Source: Pedobacter sp. Leaf41
GTDB taxonomy: Bacteria > Bacteroidota > Bacteroidia > Sphingobacteriales > Sphingobacteriaceae
Length of the DNA stretch: 49,705 nucleotides
NCBI RefSeq assembly: GCF_001422545.1
Contig: NZ_LMLE01000003.1
Coordinates: 1-49,705, forward strand
Direction: 5' to 3'
Every line of letters begins with the position of its first letter. Positions within the stretch are counted from its first letter, which is position 1. Below, piece by piece: positions 36,215 through 47,300 of the stretch. Both the position numbers and the translations under genes were made by a program. The notes beneath the pieces are model-generated. The model had not been told where the DNA came from. It searched no databases and worked only from the letters and a program-made list of their open reading frames with translations.

Positions 36215-38587
36215 ATGGTCTCTTTCAAAAAACTGCTTTTCTTACTTTCGTTTGTTTGCTTTGGCATTTTATCCAAAGCGCAAGAGGTTCAGATCAATCC
36301 TGAGCTATTAAAGAACCAGTGGACAGCCTATTGGATTACCTGTCCAAACGTCTCTCAACGCGATTATGGCGTTTATCATTTTCGCAAAGATTTTACCTTG
36401 AATAAACCTGTCGAAAAATTTATTGTTCATGTTTCAGCCGACAACAGATACCGCCTATTTGTAAATGGAAGGGATATATGTAGCGGTCCTGCACGTGGCG
36501 ACTTGTACAATTGGTATTTCGAAAGCATTGATATTGCTCCATATTTAAAAGCAGGTCATAATGTTATTGCTGCACAGGTTTGGAACATGGGTACGCTTGC
36601 GCCTGTAGCTCAAATCTCAAATCAGACTGCATTTGTGCTTCAGGGTGATACAAAGAAGGAATCCATAATCAATACTAATTCGAGTTGGAAAGTAATTCAA
36701 AATAATGCTTATAGGCCTTGCTCTGTTGATAACGGAGAACGGCTAAAAACTTACATGGTGATTGGCCCGGGTGATGAGGTGATTGGCGGGAAATACCCCT
36801 GGGGGTGGGAAATGCCCGGATACAATGCGGCAAACTGGTTAAAACCCCTACAAGTTGCAAACCCGGTTACGGTAGGATACGGTACAGATAACCAATGGAC
36901 TTTGGCTCCGCGAAATATTCCGTTAATCACCGAGAAACAACAGCGTTTTGGAAAGATTGCCCGATTATCAGGGCTAAAAAATTCAAATAATTTCCTGCAA
37001 GGTAAAGCCTTATTAACTATACCTGCAAATAGCAAAGTCAGTATTTTGATCGATCAGAATTTCAACACTGTTGCTTACCCTGAACTGATATTAAGCAAGG
37101 GAAAAGGTTCTTCTGTGAAGGTTACCTATGCAGAGGCGCTTTTTAAAAACGGCATTAAGGGCAATCGAAATGATATTGTAGGTAAAGAAATTGTTGGCAA
37201 CTTTGATATTTTCCATCCCGATGGTGAAAACAAAAGATTATTCAGGCCGCTATGGCTACGAACCTATCGCTTTGTTCAACTCGATATCATAACCAAAGCA
37301 CAGCCGCTAGTGATTAATGATTTCTATGGTATGCAAAGCGGCTATCCTTTTAAAGCAGTGGCGAGCTTTACCAGTAATGATGAATCTTTGCAGGATATTT
37401 GGAATGTAGGGTGGCGAACCGCTGAACTGTGTGCTGGAGAAACCTACTACGACTGCCCGTACTATGAACAGTTGCAATACGAAGGAGATACCCGCATTCA
37501 AGCACTTATATCGTTGTATGTAACTGGTGATGACCGGTTGATGCGTAAGGCGTTGCTGGATTTTTACCATTCCAGAGTTCCTGAAGGACTTACTCAGGGC
37601 AGGTATCCAAGTAACAGGCTACAGGTGATTCCACCATTCTCGCTTTACTGGGTTTCGATGATTCATGATTACTGGCTGCATCGTGATGACGAAGCTTTTT
37701 TAGAACAGTTTCTGTTGCCCATGGAAGAGGTTTTAAAATGGTATGAAAATCAGATCGATCAGAAAAAACAAATGCTTGGGCCAATGAAATGGTGGAATTT
37801 TACCGATTGGAACACTGCATTCAACTTTGGCGTACCTGATGGCGCAAACGATGGAAACTCCTCCATTATAACTTTTCAATATGTTTATACCCTAAGGCAG
37901 GCAGCTAAGGTATTTCAGCACTACGGTAAAAATGAGCAGGCCAGGCATTACATAGAAATTGCCGAACGTCTGGGAGCAGCATCATACAAATTGTGTTTCG
38001 ATTCAAAAAAAGGCGTAGTAGCCAATACTCCGCTAAAAGATAGCTTTAGTCAGCATGCCAGCATCATGGCTGTGTTGGCTGGCGCCGTTCCCGCGGAAGA
38101 AGAAAAGGGTTTACTAAACAAGGTTTTGATGGATACAACGCTAAGTCAGGCTACCTTTTACTATAGGTTTTACTTAAACCAGGCTTTAAAGAAAGCTGGA
38201 ATGGCAAACTTATATTATGCTCAGCTGAAACCATGGAGGGAGATGTTGCAAAACGGATTAACCACATTTGCGGAAAATCCGGATCCTACACGGTCAGATT
38301 GCCATGCCTGGAGTGCCAGCCCGACCTATGATTTTCTCTCCACCATTTGCGGGATTATGCCGGCTGATGCCGGATTTAAACGAATATTGATTCAGCCGGC
38401 TTTAGGTGAATTAAAGCAAGTCATTGCTCATATGCCTCACCCCGCTGGAATCATTAACCTTTCCCTAAAAAGAAGTGGCGAAGGAATAGAGGGCGACGTA
38501 GACTTGCCAGCAAATCTTTCAGGTGTATTTAAATGGAATGGTAAGGAAGTTCAATTAGTTGGCGGAGCTCAGAAAATAAAATTTTAA
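36215..38587 (+). CDS. GH78-type alpha-L-rhamnosidase
   Basis: This 790-residue secreted enzyme has a signal peptide (about 1-22, ending LSKAQ). Beta-sandwich domains occupy about 40-380, with the carbohydrate-binding segment YRLFVNGRDICSGPARGD. An alpha/alpha-barrel follows at about 390-700 and a C-terminal beta domain ends the protein. DCPYYEQLQYEGDTR, near 410-425, corresponds to the CPxRxERLxxxGD region that holds the catalytic acid of GH78. SDCHAWSASPTYDFLSTICG near 700 is the usual end of the barrel. It removes terminal alpha-L-rhamnose. As the last enzyme of the locus, it indicates a rhamnose-containing substrate. Confidence 0.9.
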   Translation: MVSFKKLLFLLSFVCFGILSKAQEVQINPELLKNQWTAYWITCPNVSQRDYGVYHFRKDFTLNKPVEKFIVHVSADNRYRLFVNGRDICSGPARGDLYNWYFESIDIAPYLKAGHNVIAAQVWNMGTLAPVAQISNQTAFVLQGDTKKESIINTNSSWKVIQNNAYRPCSVDNGERLKTYMVIGPGDEVIGGKYPWGWEMPGYNAANWLKPLQVANPVTVGYGTDNQWTLAPRNIPLITEKQQRFGKIARLSGLKNSNNFLQGKALLTIPANSKVSILIDQNFNTVAYPELILSKGKGSSVKVTYAEALFKNGIKGNRNDIVGKEIVGNFDIFHPDGENKRLFRPLWLRTYRFVQLDIITKAQPLVINDFYGMQSGYPFKAVASFTSNDESLQDIWNVGWRTAELCAGETYYDCPYYEQLQYEGDTRIQALISLYVTGDDRLMRKALLDFYHSRVPEGLTQGRYPSNRLQVIPPFSLYWVSMIHDYWLHRDDEAFLEQFLLPMEEVLKWYENQIDQKKQMLGPMKWWNFTDWNTAFNFGVPDGANDGNSSIITFQYVYTLRQAAKVFQHYGKNEQARHYIEIAERLGAASYKLCFDSKKGVVANTPLKDSFSQHASIMAVLAGAVPAEEEKGLLNKVLMDTTLSQATFYYRFYLNQALKKAGMANLYYAQLKPWREMLQNGLTTFAENPDPTRSDCHAWSASPTYDFLSTICGIMPADAGFKRILIQPALGELKQVIAHMPHPAGIINLSLKRSGEGIEGDVDLPANLSGVFKWNGKEVQLVGGAQKIKF

Positions 38588-39512
38588 AATCCGGAAAGTG
38601 CTTACTACGAGAAAATTGATGGTATGTTTAAATTCAACAAGTGAATTAGCACATTGAATTACTTGCTTCAAAGAAGTAAATATGGTGATTTCTTATATTT
38701 TGAATACCGATAAGGATATTTGATGGCGGTTTCCTGTATTTGAACTATGCTAACTTAAATAATTATGGATCAATATACCTAGCTGCTCAGTCAACTGTTC
38801 CGATGGCTTTCGTTCCAAAGTATATTGTGCTGAATTGAATTTTTCAATGAATGTAGCCTGTTGACAATTAAACTTTAAATATCCCTGCTCAAAAAATTGC
38901 TCTTCCACAACAGGTGAAGAGTCGCTCGACTTTAGCCATAACTTGATCAATGCTTCTGATTTATTTTCAAAATATAGCCACTGACAATCCGCACTGGCGT
39001 CCTCACGTCGCACATATGTGATTCTAATCTCCAAGATGATGTGAGTTGAATTCTCGAAAAGGCGCTTTACGGCAAATTTTTGACAACATGTGACAAACAT
39101 AATCATTGCTTGATTTTCTTTAATATCTGATGGCTAATTTATAATTCGTCCAAAGAACCGATTAATTTGGTGTGCTGATGTTAGCAATCCATTATTCTTT
39201 TTTTATAGTAAACCTGTAAAATATCTTCGATTTTTTGTAGCTAACCCGATGAAAAATACCTGTTGAAATAAAGTGGATTTAGACCTTTTTACCCATCTCA
39301 GTTTTCTCTGCTGACCTCAACGGTTCGTTACCATGTGCTAACAACTTTTCTTCTGAAGGCGTCACCCCCCCCTCAAATAATGTATCGCCATACACTGTGC
39401 CTCATCGATTATTTACAAAGGCGTTTGCCTGGAGTCGCCCACCAGGTTCCGAAGCAGGCAACTCTTACAAACCAGTTGATGATATCTTGACGTTTTTGTT
39501 ATTGACAGACGA
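38588..39512. other. Gene-poor region after the polysaccharide locus
   Basis: Apart from a doubtful 118-codon minus-strand ORF (38750-39106), this stretch contains no clear gene. It has an eight-C run near 39366-39373 and no recognised terminator. It separates the locus from a decayed GAPDH gene. Confidence 0.45.
38750..39106 (-). CDS. Doubtful hypothetical protein
   Basis: A 118-codon ORF with moderately protein-like composition (TYVRREDASADCQWLYFEN, EEQFFEQGYLKFNCQQ). No domain, no signal peptide and no supporting operon context. It may be a real small cytoplasmic protein or chance. Confidence 0.35.
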   Translation of the reverse strand: MIMFVTCCQKFAVKRLFENSTHIILEIRITYVRREDASADCQWLYFENKSEALIKLWLKSSDSSPVVEEQFFEQGYLKFNCQQATFIEKFNSAQYTLERKPSEQLTEQLGILIHNYLS

Positions 39513-39564
39513 TTACTGCATTGTTATTGACTGCGGAGGATAACTTTTTAAGGAAGCAATTCTC

Positions 39565-40545
39565 CTAAATGTTCGAGGCGATATAGGCCGCAACTTCGGT
39601 GAGCCTATTACTAAACCCCATTCATTATCATACCAGGAAGCGACAGAAAGTAATTCGCCCTGCTTGGCAGTTAGAGGCAAATCTATCAAAGCTGAATGCA
39701 TATCAGCAAAGATGCGAGCGGAAATCCATTGCTCGTCCAGCACATCCATTACCCCAACAAGTTCACCCTGAAGGCTTGCAGTGCGAAAGGCTTCATTTAC
39801 CTCTTGTACGCTACATTGCTTAGTTGTGATCAGGTTCAATTCTGCTATGCTACCTGTTCTGGTAGGGATTCTGTAAGCCTTTCCACTGACATTGAGATCT
39901 GGCCAAATGAACTGGAGTGCCTTTGCCGCTCCGGAAGAGGATGGGATCATATTTTCTGCAGCCGCCCAGCAATCTCTCAGATCTGACATTGGCTGGTCGG
40001 TCAATGATTGGGAATTAGTATAGGAATGAACAGTAGAAAATAAACCATACTCAATCCCGAACGCCTCCCTGATTACTTTAATGGGAGCAGCAAGCGCATT
40101 GGTAGTACAGCTGCCCATGCTAATGATATGGTCTTTCCCGGGATTGAAGCTTTCCAGATTTATTCCCTCACAATCTGCCAACGATTTACTCGGTGCACTT
40201 ACAAGGACATATTTCGCACCTGTATCAAGGTGTGTCTGCGCACCTTCCCGACGGGTCGCATTGCCCGAACAATCCACCACAAGTGCAACACCAAGCGCTT
40301 GCCAATCGGGAACTCCGGTAGAAGAGTCGAGATAAATGATGTGATGTCCATCAAAAATAGAAGCTGAATCTTCTGTATGGTCTTTTCCAGTATCCATAAT
40401 TTGTATCAACACTAAATAAGGCCTCAAGCGTCTTAATGTTTTTAATATCGGCAAATGCCACGGGGGAAAAAAGCGATCGCTCCAGGGCAATCCGCATAAA
40501 TTGACGGCCAATCCGCCCAAATCCATAAATTCCGATTTTCTTCAT
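39565..40545 (-). pseudogene. gap: Glyceraldehyde-3-phosphate dehydrogenase with two frameshifts
   Basis: The gene starts MKKIGIYGFGRIGRQFMRI at 40545 (Rossmann GxGxxG). It runs to NYGYW, where an extra base near 40381-40395 shifts the frame; the following frame continues GKDHTEDSASIFDGHH, VDCSGNATRREGAQTHL, SMGSCTTNALAAP (catalytic Cys) and TVHSYTNSQSL (His). Near the end, after SWYDNEWG, a missing base near 39613-39620 breaks the frame again; in the third frame EWGFSNRLTEVAAYIAS leads to a natural stop at 39565-39567. The catalytic residues are intact otherwise. It is either a recent pseudogene or two indel errors in the assembly; another gap gene would then be needed for glycolysis. Confidence 0.85.
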
Positions 40546-41354
40546 AAATAATTGATGAGTAATTTTTTCACTTTACTAAGTTAGGTTTCAGTTTTCTAAC
40601 CATATTTGACTGTTATCAAGAGTTTAAAAAAAACATCTTTAACTCACGCTATGGCGCTATATATTGGTTAATACAGACATACAACCCTTAGTTGTGGGCT
40701 AAAAATTGATATAAATCAACAAAGTTTGAAATACATCTACTAAAAAATCAACGAAATATTCTAGATAGATAAGATATTATTTGATATAGATCAATTAATC
40801 GCAATTATGTAATATTAATACTACATGATTGCGATTAATTACATTGTTTTGACGTAGAATTCTAATATCTTCGCGGCTTATATACCTGTGATTGAGAACG
40901 TATAAGTTAATTTTTAGAAATCCATCGGACTTCAATTCACATATGTGTACCGACTAAACAGACAACTAAATTATTACATCATTCTTTTTATTGTAAATCT
41001 TATCGTCCCATATGATTAAAAATTTACCTTCGTTAAGCGTCGTTACGCATCATTATTTTTGTCCTGCCTGTAGCATAAAGAACAAATTTCCCGATTGTTT
41101 TGATTTGTCGATAATACCGATGTTTTTTGTTTTATCTAGTATACCTCTTCTACACGCTCAAGTCTTATTCTTCCTCATTAGGCTTCAATACAATGCTACA
41201 AATTTATTATTAAACCTAAAGTAAATAGTTATCTCTATTATTTTCTTAAGGAGACTGCCGCTTGATCCTAACTTTTGATCTGGGCGAAGCGCTACAATTT
41301 GAGAACCAACCTACATCAAAATCCCGATCAATAAATTTAATTCCACTCAGGAAA
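40546..41354. other. AT-rich intergenic region upstream of the giant protein
   Basis: About 800 bases with no convincing gene; a 70-codon ORF at 41012-41224 looks like chance translation of AT-rich DNA. Near-promoter sequences (TAACTTTTG at about 41269) occur but no exact paired -33/-7 set. An AAGGAG motif lies near 41250, ahead of an ORF extension with a poor N terminus. Confidence 0.45.
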
Positions 41355-44300
41355 ATGAATAATACTTTACGCTTTTTTGCTCAAATCCTTTTTTTTACTT
41401 TCTTACTTAATATTTCAAATTGTTTTTCGCAGACTGGTGCAACCCATATTTATACTGATTACGGAGGTTTTTGGTCTTCGGGCTTTGGGGCGGTAAATTC
41501 AATACTGCCAGATAACGATCATAATTTATTAGCTTTTAGATATAAAAATGTAACATATTCTACAGGGGTTAATAATGGAATTTTAGGTGCAAATGGTATA
41601 ACTTATCAAAACACAAGGTTTCAGGCTTTTCCGGTAAAAGACGTTCCGCTTTCAAACGGTAATAGCGTGTTTGCAGCTTATGGGAGCTTGAGAGATAATT
41701 TACCAGGTGTCGTTGGTCTGCCAGCTCCCTTTAATCCTCCTCCTAATCTACAAATCTCAGCTGTACTGGCCGATGGTATTAATGGTTTAAATATTGGAAC
41801 TGGTGTTACTAATATTCCTTCTAATTCAGAGGCTTTAACCTTTAGCTTTGGAGCAATAACAAATGCTACTCAAATTGGAGATGGTATTCCTGATATTCTG
41901 ATAAGTCAAATAGCAGATGCAGGTAATGGAGATAAAGCTGACCAGTTATATTTTGAAGATGGTAGTGGGAATCGAGTAGGTAACATTGTATCAATTACAT
42001 TGAGTTCTTCATCAGTTCCTGTCCTTGGTAACTGGTCTATTGACTTTTATAATCCGAGTGGGTCGGCGGGCTTAACGCCACCGCAATCGAGACCTATAAG
42101 GTTATGGGCTGCCGATGCAGCTGATTTTGGAATTACGCAGGCGAATTATAGTAATGCTTTGGTTCTAAGGTATAAATTAAATGGTTCTAGTGATCCCGCA
42201 TTTTTAGCTTTTAGCACTTCCTTTATTCAAATCGTTTCGGTAAACGATGATATAGCATCAACAAACCAAAATACGCCGGTAAATATTAACGTTTTAGCTA
42301 ATGATGAACCTATAAGTGCTTTAAATCCTAATTCTATGGCTATTACTCAGCAGCCAGCCAATGGAATAGTTAGTATCAATACAATAAATGGAGTCAGGTT
42401 GGTCACATATACCCCTAATCCAGGTTTTACAGGAGTAGATAATTTTAAATATCAGGTATGTAATGGAGCAGGTACCCCGCAATGTGATGATGCCATTGTA
42501 ACGGTAAATGTTGGATCGGCAGATGTTCAGGTGATTAAAACAGCAAATATGCTCGCTCCTGCGATAGGAAGCACTTTAGTATTTACCTTAACTGCTAAAA
42601 ATAATGGGCCTAATACCGCAAATAATGTTGTGGTTAGAGATGTTTTACCAGTAGGATATACGTTTGTATCAGCAAATGCTACTTCTGGCAATTATGATGC
42701 TACAACAGGTAACTGGGCTGTAGGTGCTATGGCAAACGGCGCAACAGCCAGTGTTAGTATAACAGTAAGGGTAAACCCTGCTGGTCCGTATGGAAATATT
42801 GCTACGGTAACTGCTAGTACGATAGATCCGCTAGAAAATAACAATACTTCTTCTATAACCCCAGCACCTGTATTATCCTCTAATTTAGAGGTAACCAAAG
42901 CTGTTGATGTGCAAACACCAACTGTTGGAAGCAATGTGGTTTTTACTTTAACAGCAAGAAATATTGGTCCGAGTAACGCTACGGGTGTTGCTGTAAATGA
43001 CCTACTGCCTAATGGTTATACATTTGTTTCGGCTGTGCCAGCTGCCACAACTACCTATAATGCGGCTTCTGGAGTTTGGAACATTGGTTCTTTAACAAGT
43101 GGAAATGCTCCTATAACGCTCACTATTACTGCGAAGGTAAATGCTACAGGGAATTATGCAAACACCGCTACCATTAGTGGTGCGCAGCCAGATCCCGTTG
43201 CTGGAAACAATACCTCAATATCAACGCCTAATCCTGTTGCACAGGCAGATTTAGCCATTAAAAAATCAGTTTTACCTTTAAATCCAGATGTTTATCAGAA
43301 TGTTGTATTTACCATAGGATTAACCAATAATGGCCCAAGTGCGGCTGCTGGTGTGATTGTGACAGACGTCTTGCCTAGCGGTTATACTTTTGTTTCTTCA
43401 TCGGCAACTGCCGGAACTTATAATAATGCCGATGGTAAGTGGATTTTAGGTACTGTAAACAACGCGGCAAATGCAACGCTAACCATTACGGCAAAAGTGA
43501 ATGCAACAGGCGCTTATACAAATACAGCAACTGCCAGTACTACAACAGCAGATCCAACGGCTGCAAATAATACAGCATCGGCAATGCCAACACCAGTGCC
43601 AATTACCGATTTAAAAGTTACCAAAACAGCTGCAAAAGATATCATTAACAATGCGGCAAGTGTTAACCCAGGTGATACCGAAACTTTTACAATTACAGTA
43701 ACCAATACAGGTCCATCTGCTGCAACAAATGTAGTGGCTACAGATATCGTTCCAAATGGATACACTTTCAGTAATAGTACGCCAAGTGTGGGTGTTTATA
43801 ATCAAGCAACGGGCAAATGGACCATCGGGAATTTAGCAAATGGAGCATCAGCTACGCTTACTATAAATGCGGTTATTAATGCTTCTGGAAATTATTCGAA
43901 CTATGTATCCTTAACAGGGACGGAGAAAGATTTAGATTTATCTAATAATGAAGCTTATGCACCGTTGGCCAATACAAATGCGGATGTAAGCATTATTAAA
44001 ACGGTAAATAATGCAGCCCCGAATGTAGGTGCAAATGTAACTTTTACCTTAACAGCTACTAATGCAGCAAACAGTACGAGCGATGCTACACAAGTTACGG
44101 TAACCGATATATTGCCCTCAGGCTATACTTATGTTTCATCATCGGCAACTGTAGGAACATATAACATTGCAAATGGTGTTTGGTACATTGGCAACTTGTT
44201 GAAAGGAAATACACAAGTATTAACTTTGGTTGCTAAGGTTAATCCCTCAGGAGATTATTTAAATACCACACATGTTGTGGCTACACAGTCTGATCCGGTT

Positions 44301-47300
44301 CCTGCAAATAATGCTTCGCAAGCTTTAGTAACTCCAATAGCTAACGCAGATTTATCGGTTGTTAAAGCGATGAATAATGCGGAGTTGAATAATAATAAGG
44401 GCGTGTTTACTATCGTTGTAACTAACAACGGGCCAAGTACAGCTACCAATGTTATTGTGAATGATGCGTTACCTAGTGGATATGCATTCAACTCTTTCAG
44501 TGCAACAACGGGTAGTTATGCCGCAGGAGTTTGGACAGTCGGAAACCTAACAAGTGGTGCCTCTGCAACCTTAACAATTAATTCAACTTTAAATTCTTCT
44601 GGTAATTATGTAAATACAGCTACTGCAAGCAGTGCAACCAATGATTTGGTACCAGCCAACAATTCATCAAGTGCCCAACCTGCACCCTTAACACCAACTG
44701 GTAACGCAGCACAAACTTTTTGTGAAATTGCTGATGCCAGGGTTTCTAACTTATTGGCTACCGGAAACAATATAAAATGGTATGCCGCCGCATCTGCCGG
44801 AACAGCTTTGCCTGGGACAACAGCATTAACAAACGGTGCTAAATATTATGCTTCGCAAACTATTGCTGGAACTGAAAGTGTAAACAGATTTGAAGTAACG
44901 GTTAATATTACAGTAACTCCTGCGCCAACCACTAATTCCGCCACGCAAACTTTTTGTGAAATTTCTGCAGCGACCATTAATAGTTTGCAGCTAACAGGTA
45001 CTGCTGTAAAATGGTATGACGCTGCAACCGGAGGAACGCTATTAACTGGTACAACTCCTTTAGTAAATAATGCAATTTATTATGCCTCTCAAACATTAAA
45101 TGGTTGTGAGAGTAAGTCTAGAACTGCTATAAGGGCTATGCTTACTATTACTCCACCACCAACTGGTGCTGCAAATCAATCCTTTTGTGAAATATCTTCA
45201 CCTACTATCAGCGAGCTCGTGGCTACTGCTACAGGTCTGGTAAAATGGTATGAAACGCCAACAAGTACAGTTGTTTTGTCTGCAACCCGCCCATTAATAA
45301 ATGGAGAAACGTATTATGCTACTCAAACCCTAAGCGGTTGTGAAAGTTTGACGCGTTTCGCTGTTACAGTTCAAATTTCCGTTGTACCAGCTGCAACCGC
45401 GGCAACTCCTCAAAATTTTTGCGCAAGTGAAAATGCTACAGTTGCAAACTTATTAGCTTCTGGAAGCAATATTCAATGGTATGCAAATGCAATAGGTGGA
45501 AGTCCGTTAGCAGCAGCAATTGCTTTAGTAAATGGAACTACTTATTACGCTAGCCAGACGGTAAACGGTTGCGAGAGTAAAAATCGTACTCCAGTTAATG
45601 TAACTATAAATGTAAATCCAACTGCTACCGTAAGTGGCGGCGGAACGGTTTGCGATGGGGCAACTTTGCCAAATGTAAGCATCGCTTTAACGGGCAATGC
45701 TCCATGGAATATCATTTATAATAATGGAACTTCAAATATAGCAGTTACAGGAATTACAACTAATCCTTACATGATTACAAATGCTCCTGCAGGAACTTAT
45801 ACCGTAACCTCTATTAGTAATGCATCATGTGTAGGTACAATATCAGGGAGTGCTCAGGTAATTGTTAACCCTCTGCCTACAGCTACGGTAAGTGGTGGTG
45901 GTGCAACTTGCTTGGGTTCGCCAAAATCGAATGTAAGTTTTGCTTTTACAGGTACTGCACCATTTACATTTACCTATACAGATGGTACAACTCTGCATAC
46001 CATAACAAATACATCAACAAATCCTTATATTTTAACTAATGCAGCAGTTGGAAATTATAGTGTAACTGCAGTTACTGATGCAAGTGGTTGTAATGGAACA
46101 TTTTCTGGCTCAGCTCAGGTAATTGAAAATCCTGTGCCAACGGCTACAATTAGTGGAGGAGGCACATTTTGTTATACGGATACAAGGCCAAATGTTGTAA
46201 TTAGTTTAACGGGTACATCTCCATGGTCTTTTAGTTATACTATAAATTCGGTTAAAACAACAATTACTAACCACAATTCGAATATTTATACTATACCAAA
46301 TGCGCCAGATGGGATCTATACAATAACAAATTTACATGATGCAAATTGTACAGGAGCTCCTTCTGCAGCAACTGTAAAGGTTTTGGAAATTAACGTGCCT
46401 CAAGTTCAGGTGACGCATCCTGTTTGTAATGACGCTGGAAATACAGGTAGTATTACTATTTTATCTCCTGTCGATCCTTCTCTGGAATATTCTATAAATG
46501 GTGTTGATTTTTTTCCTTCTCCTTATTTTCCAAATTTAAATGCGGCAAATTATAGCGTTTCAGCCCGAAAGTTGGGCTGCGTAGGGCCTGCGCTAGCGGT
46601 GACAATTTTACCCGCTGTACCAGCACCTAATGTTGTGTCAGTTTTACAACCAAATTGCACTATTTCAACTGGTACAATCACTTTAGGACAGAATGTTGGC
46701 TTAAGTTATTCAATAGATGGAGGAGCAAGTTATGTGAATAATAATGTATTTGCAGGTTTAACTCCGGGTTCATATAATACAAGAGTTAAATCTGCAACGG
46801 GCTGTGAAAGCACCATATTGATTGCAACCATTAATCCACAACCACCAACACCAAATGCCCCAATATCTACTTCTCCAATAAATTATTGTGTTGGCGAAAC
46901 CGCAAGTATTTTATCAGCCACTGCTGATTCTGGAAATACTTTATTATGGTATAATGATGCAATAGGTGGGGTAGGAAATACTACTGCACCAACACCATCT
47001 ACCGCCACTGCAGGTTTGCAAAAATTTTATGTAAGTCAGCGGACTGCTGCTGGCTGTGAAAGCGCAAGGACTAAAATCGAAATCAACATAAATGCATTGC
47101 CACCTGCACCTATTACAGATGGCGATAAAGAAACATGTGAGGCTTCGGTAATGCCAACTTTAACTGCAACAGCACCAGCAGTAGCAGGATTTGATATCGT
47201 TTGGTACGATGCCGCATCTGGCGGAAATGTTATTCCTAACCCAACTTTAAATACTGTTGGTACAAAAACCTACTATGCCGCTTTACAAAATGCAACAACT

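Noticed and set aside
41012..41224. 70-codon plus-strand ORF before the giant protein
   Set aside because: Composition resembles chance translation of AT-rich DNA, with no domain, ribosome-binding site or conserved context.
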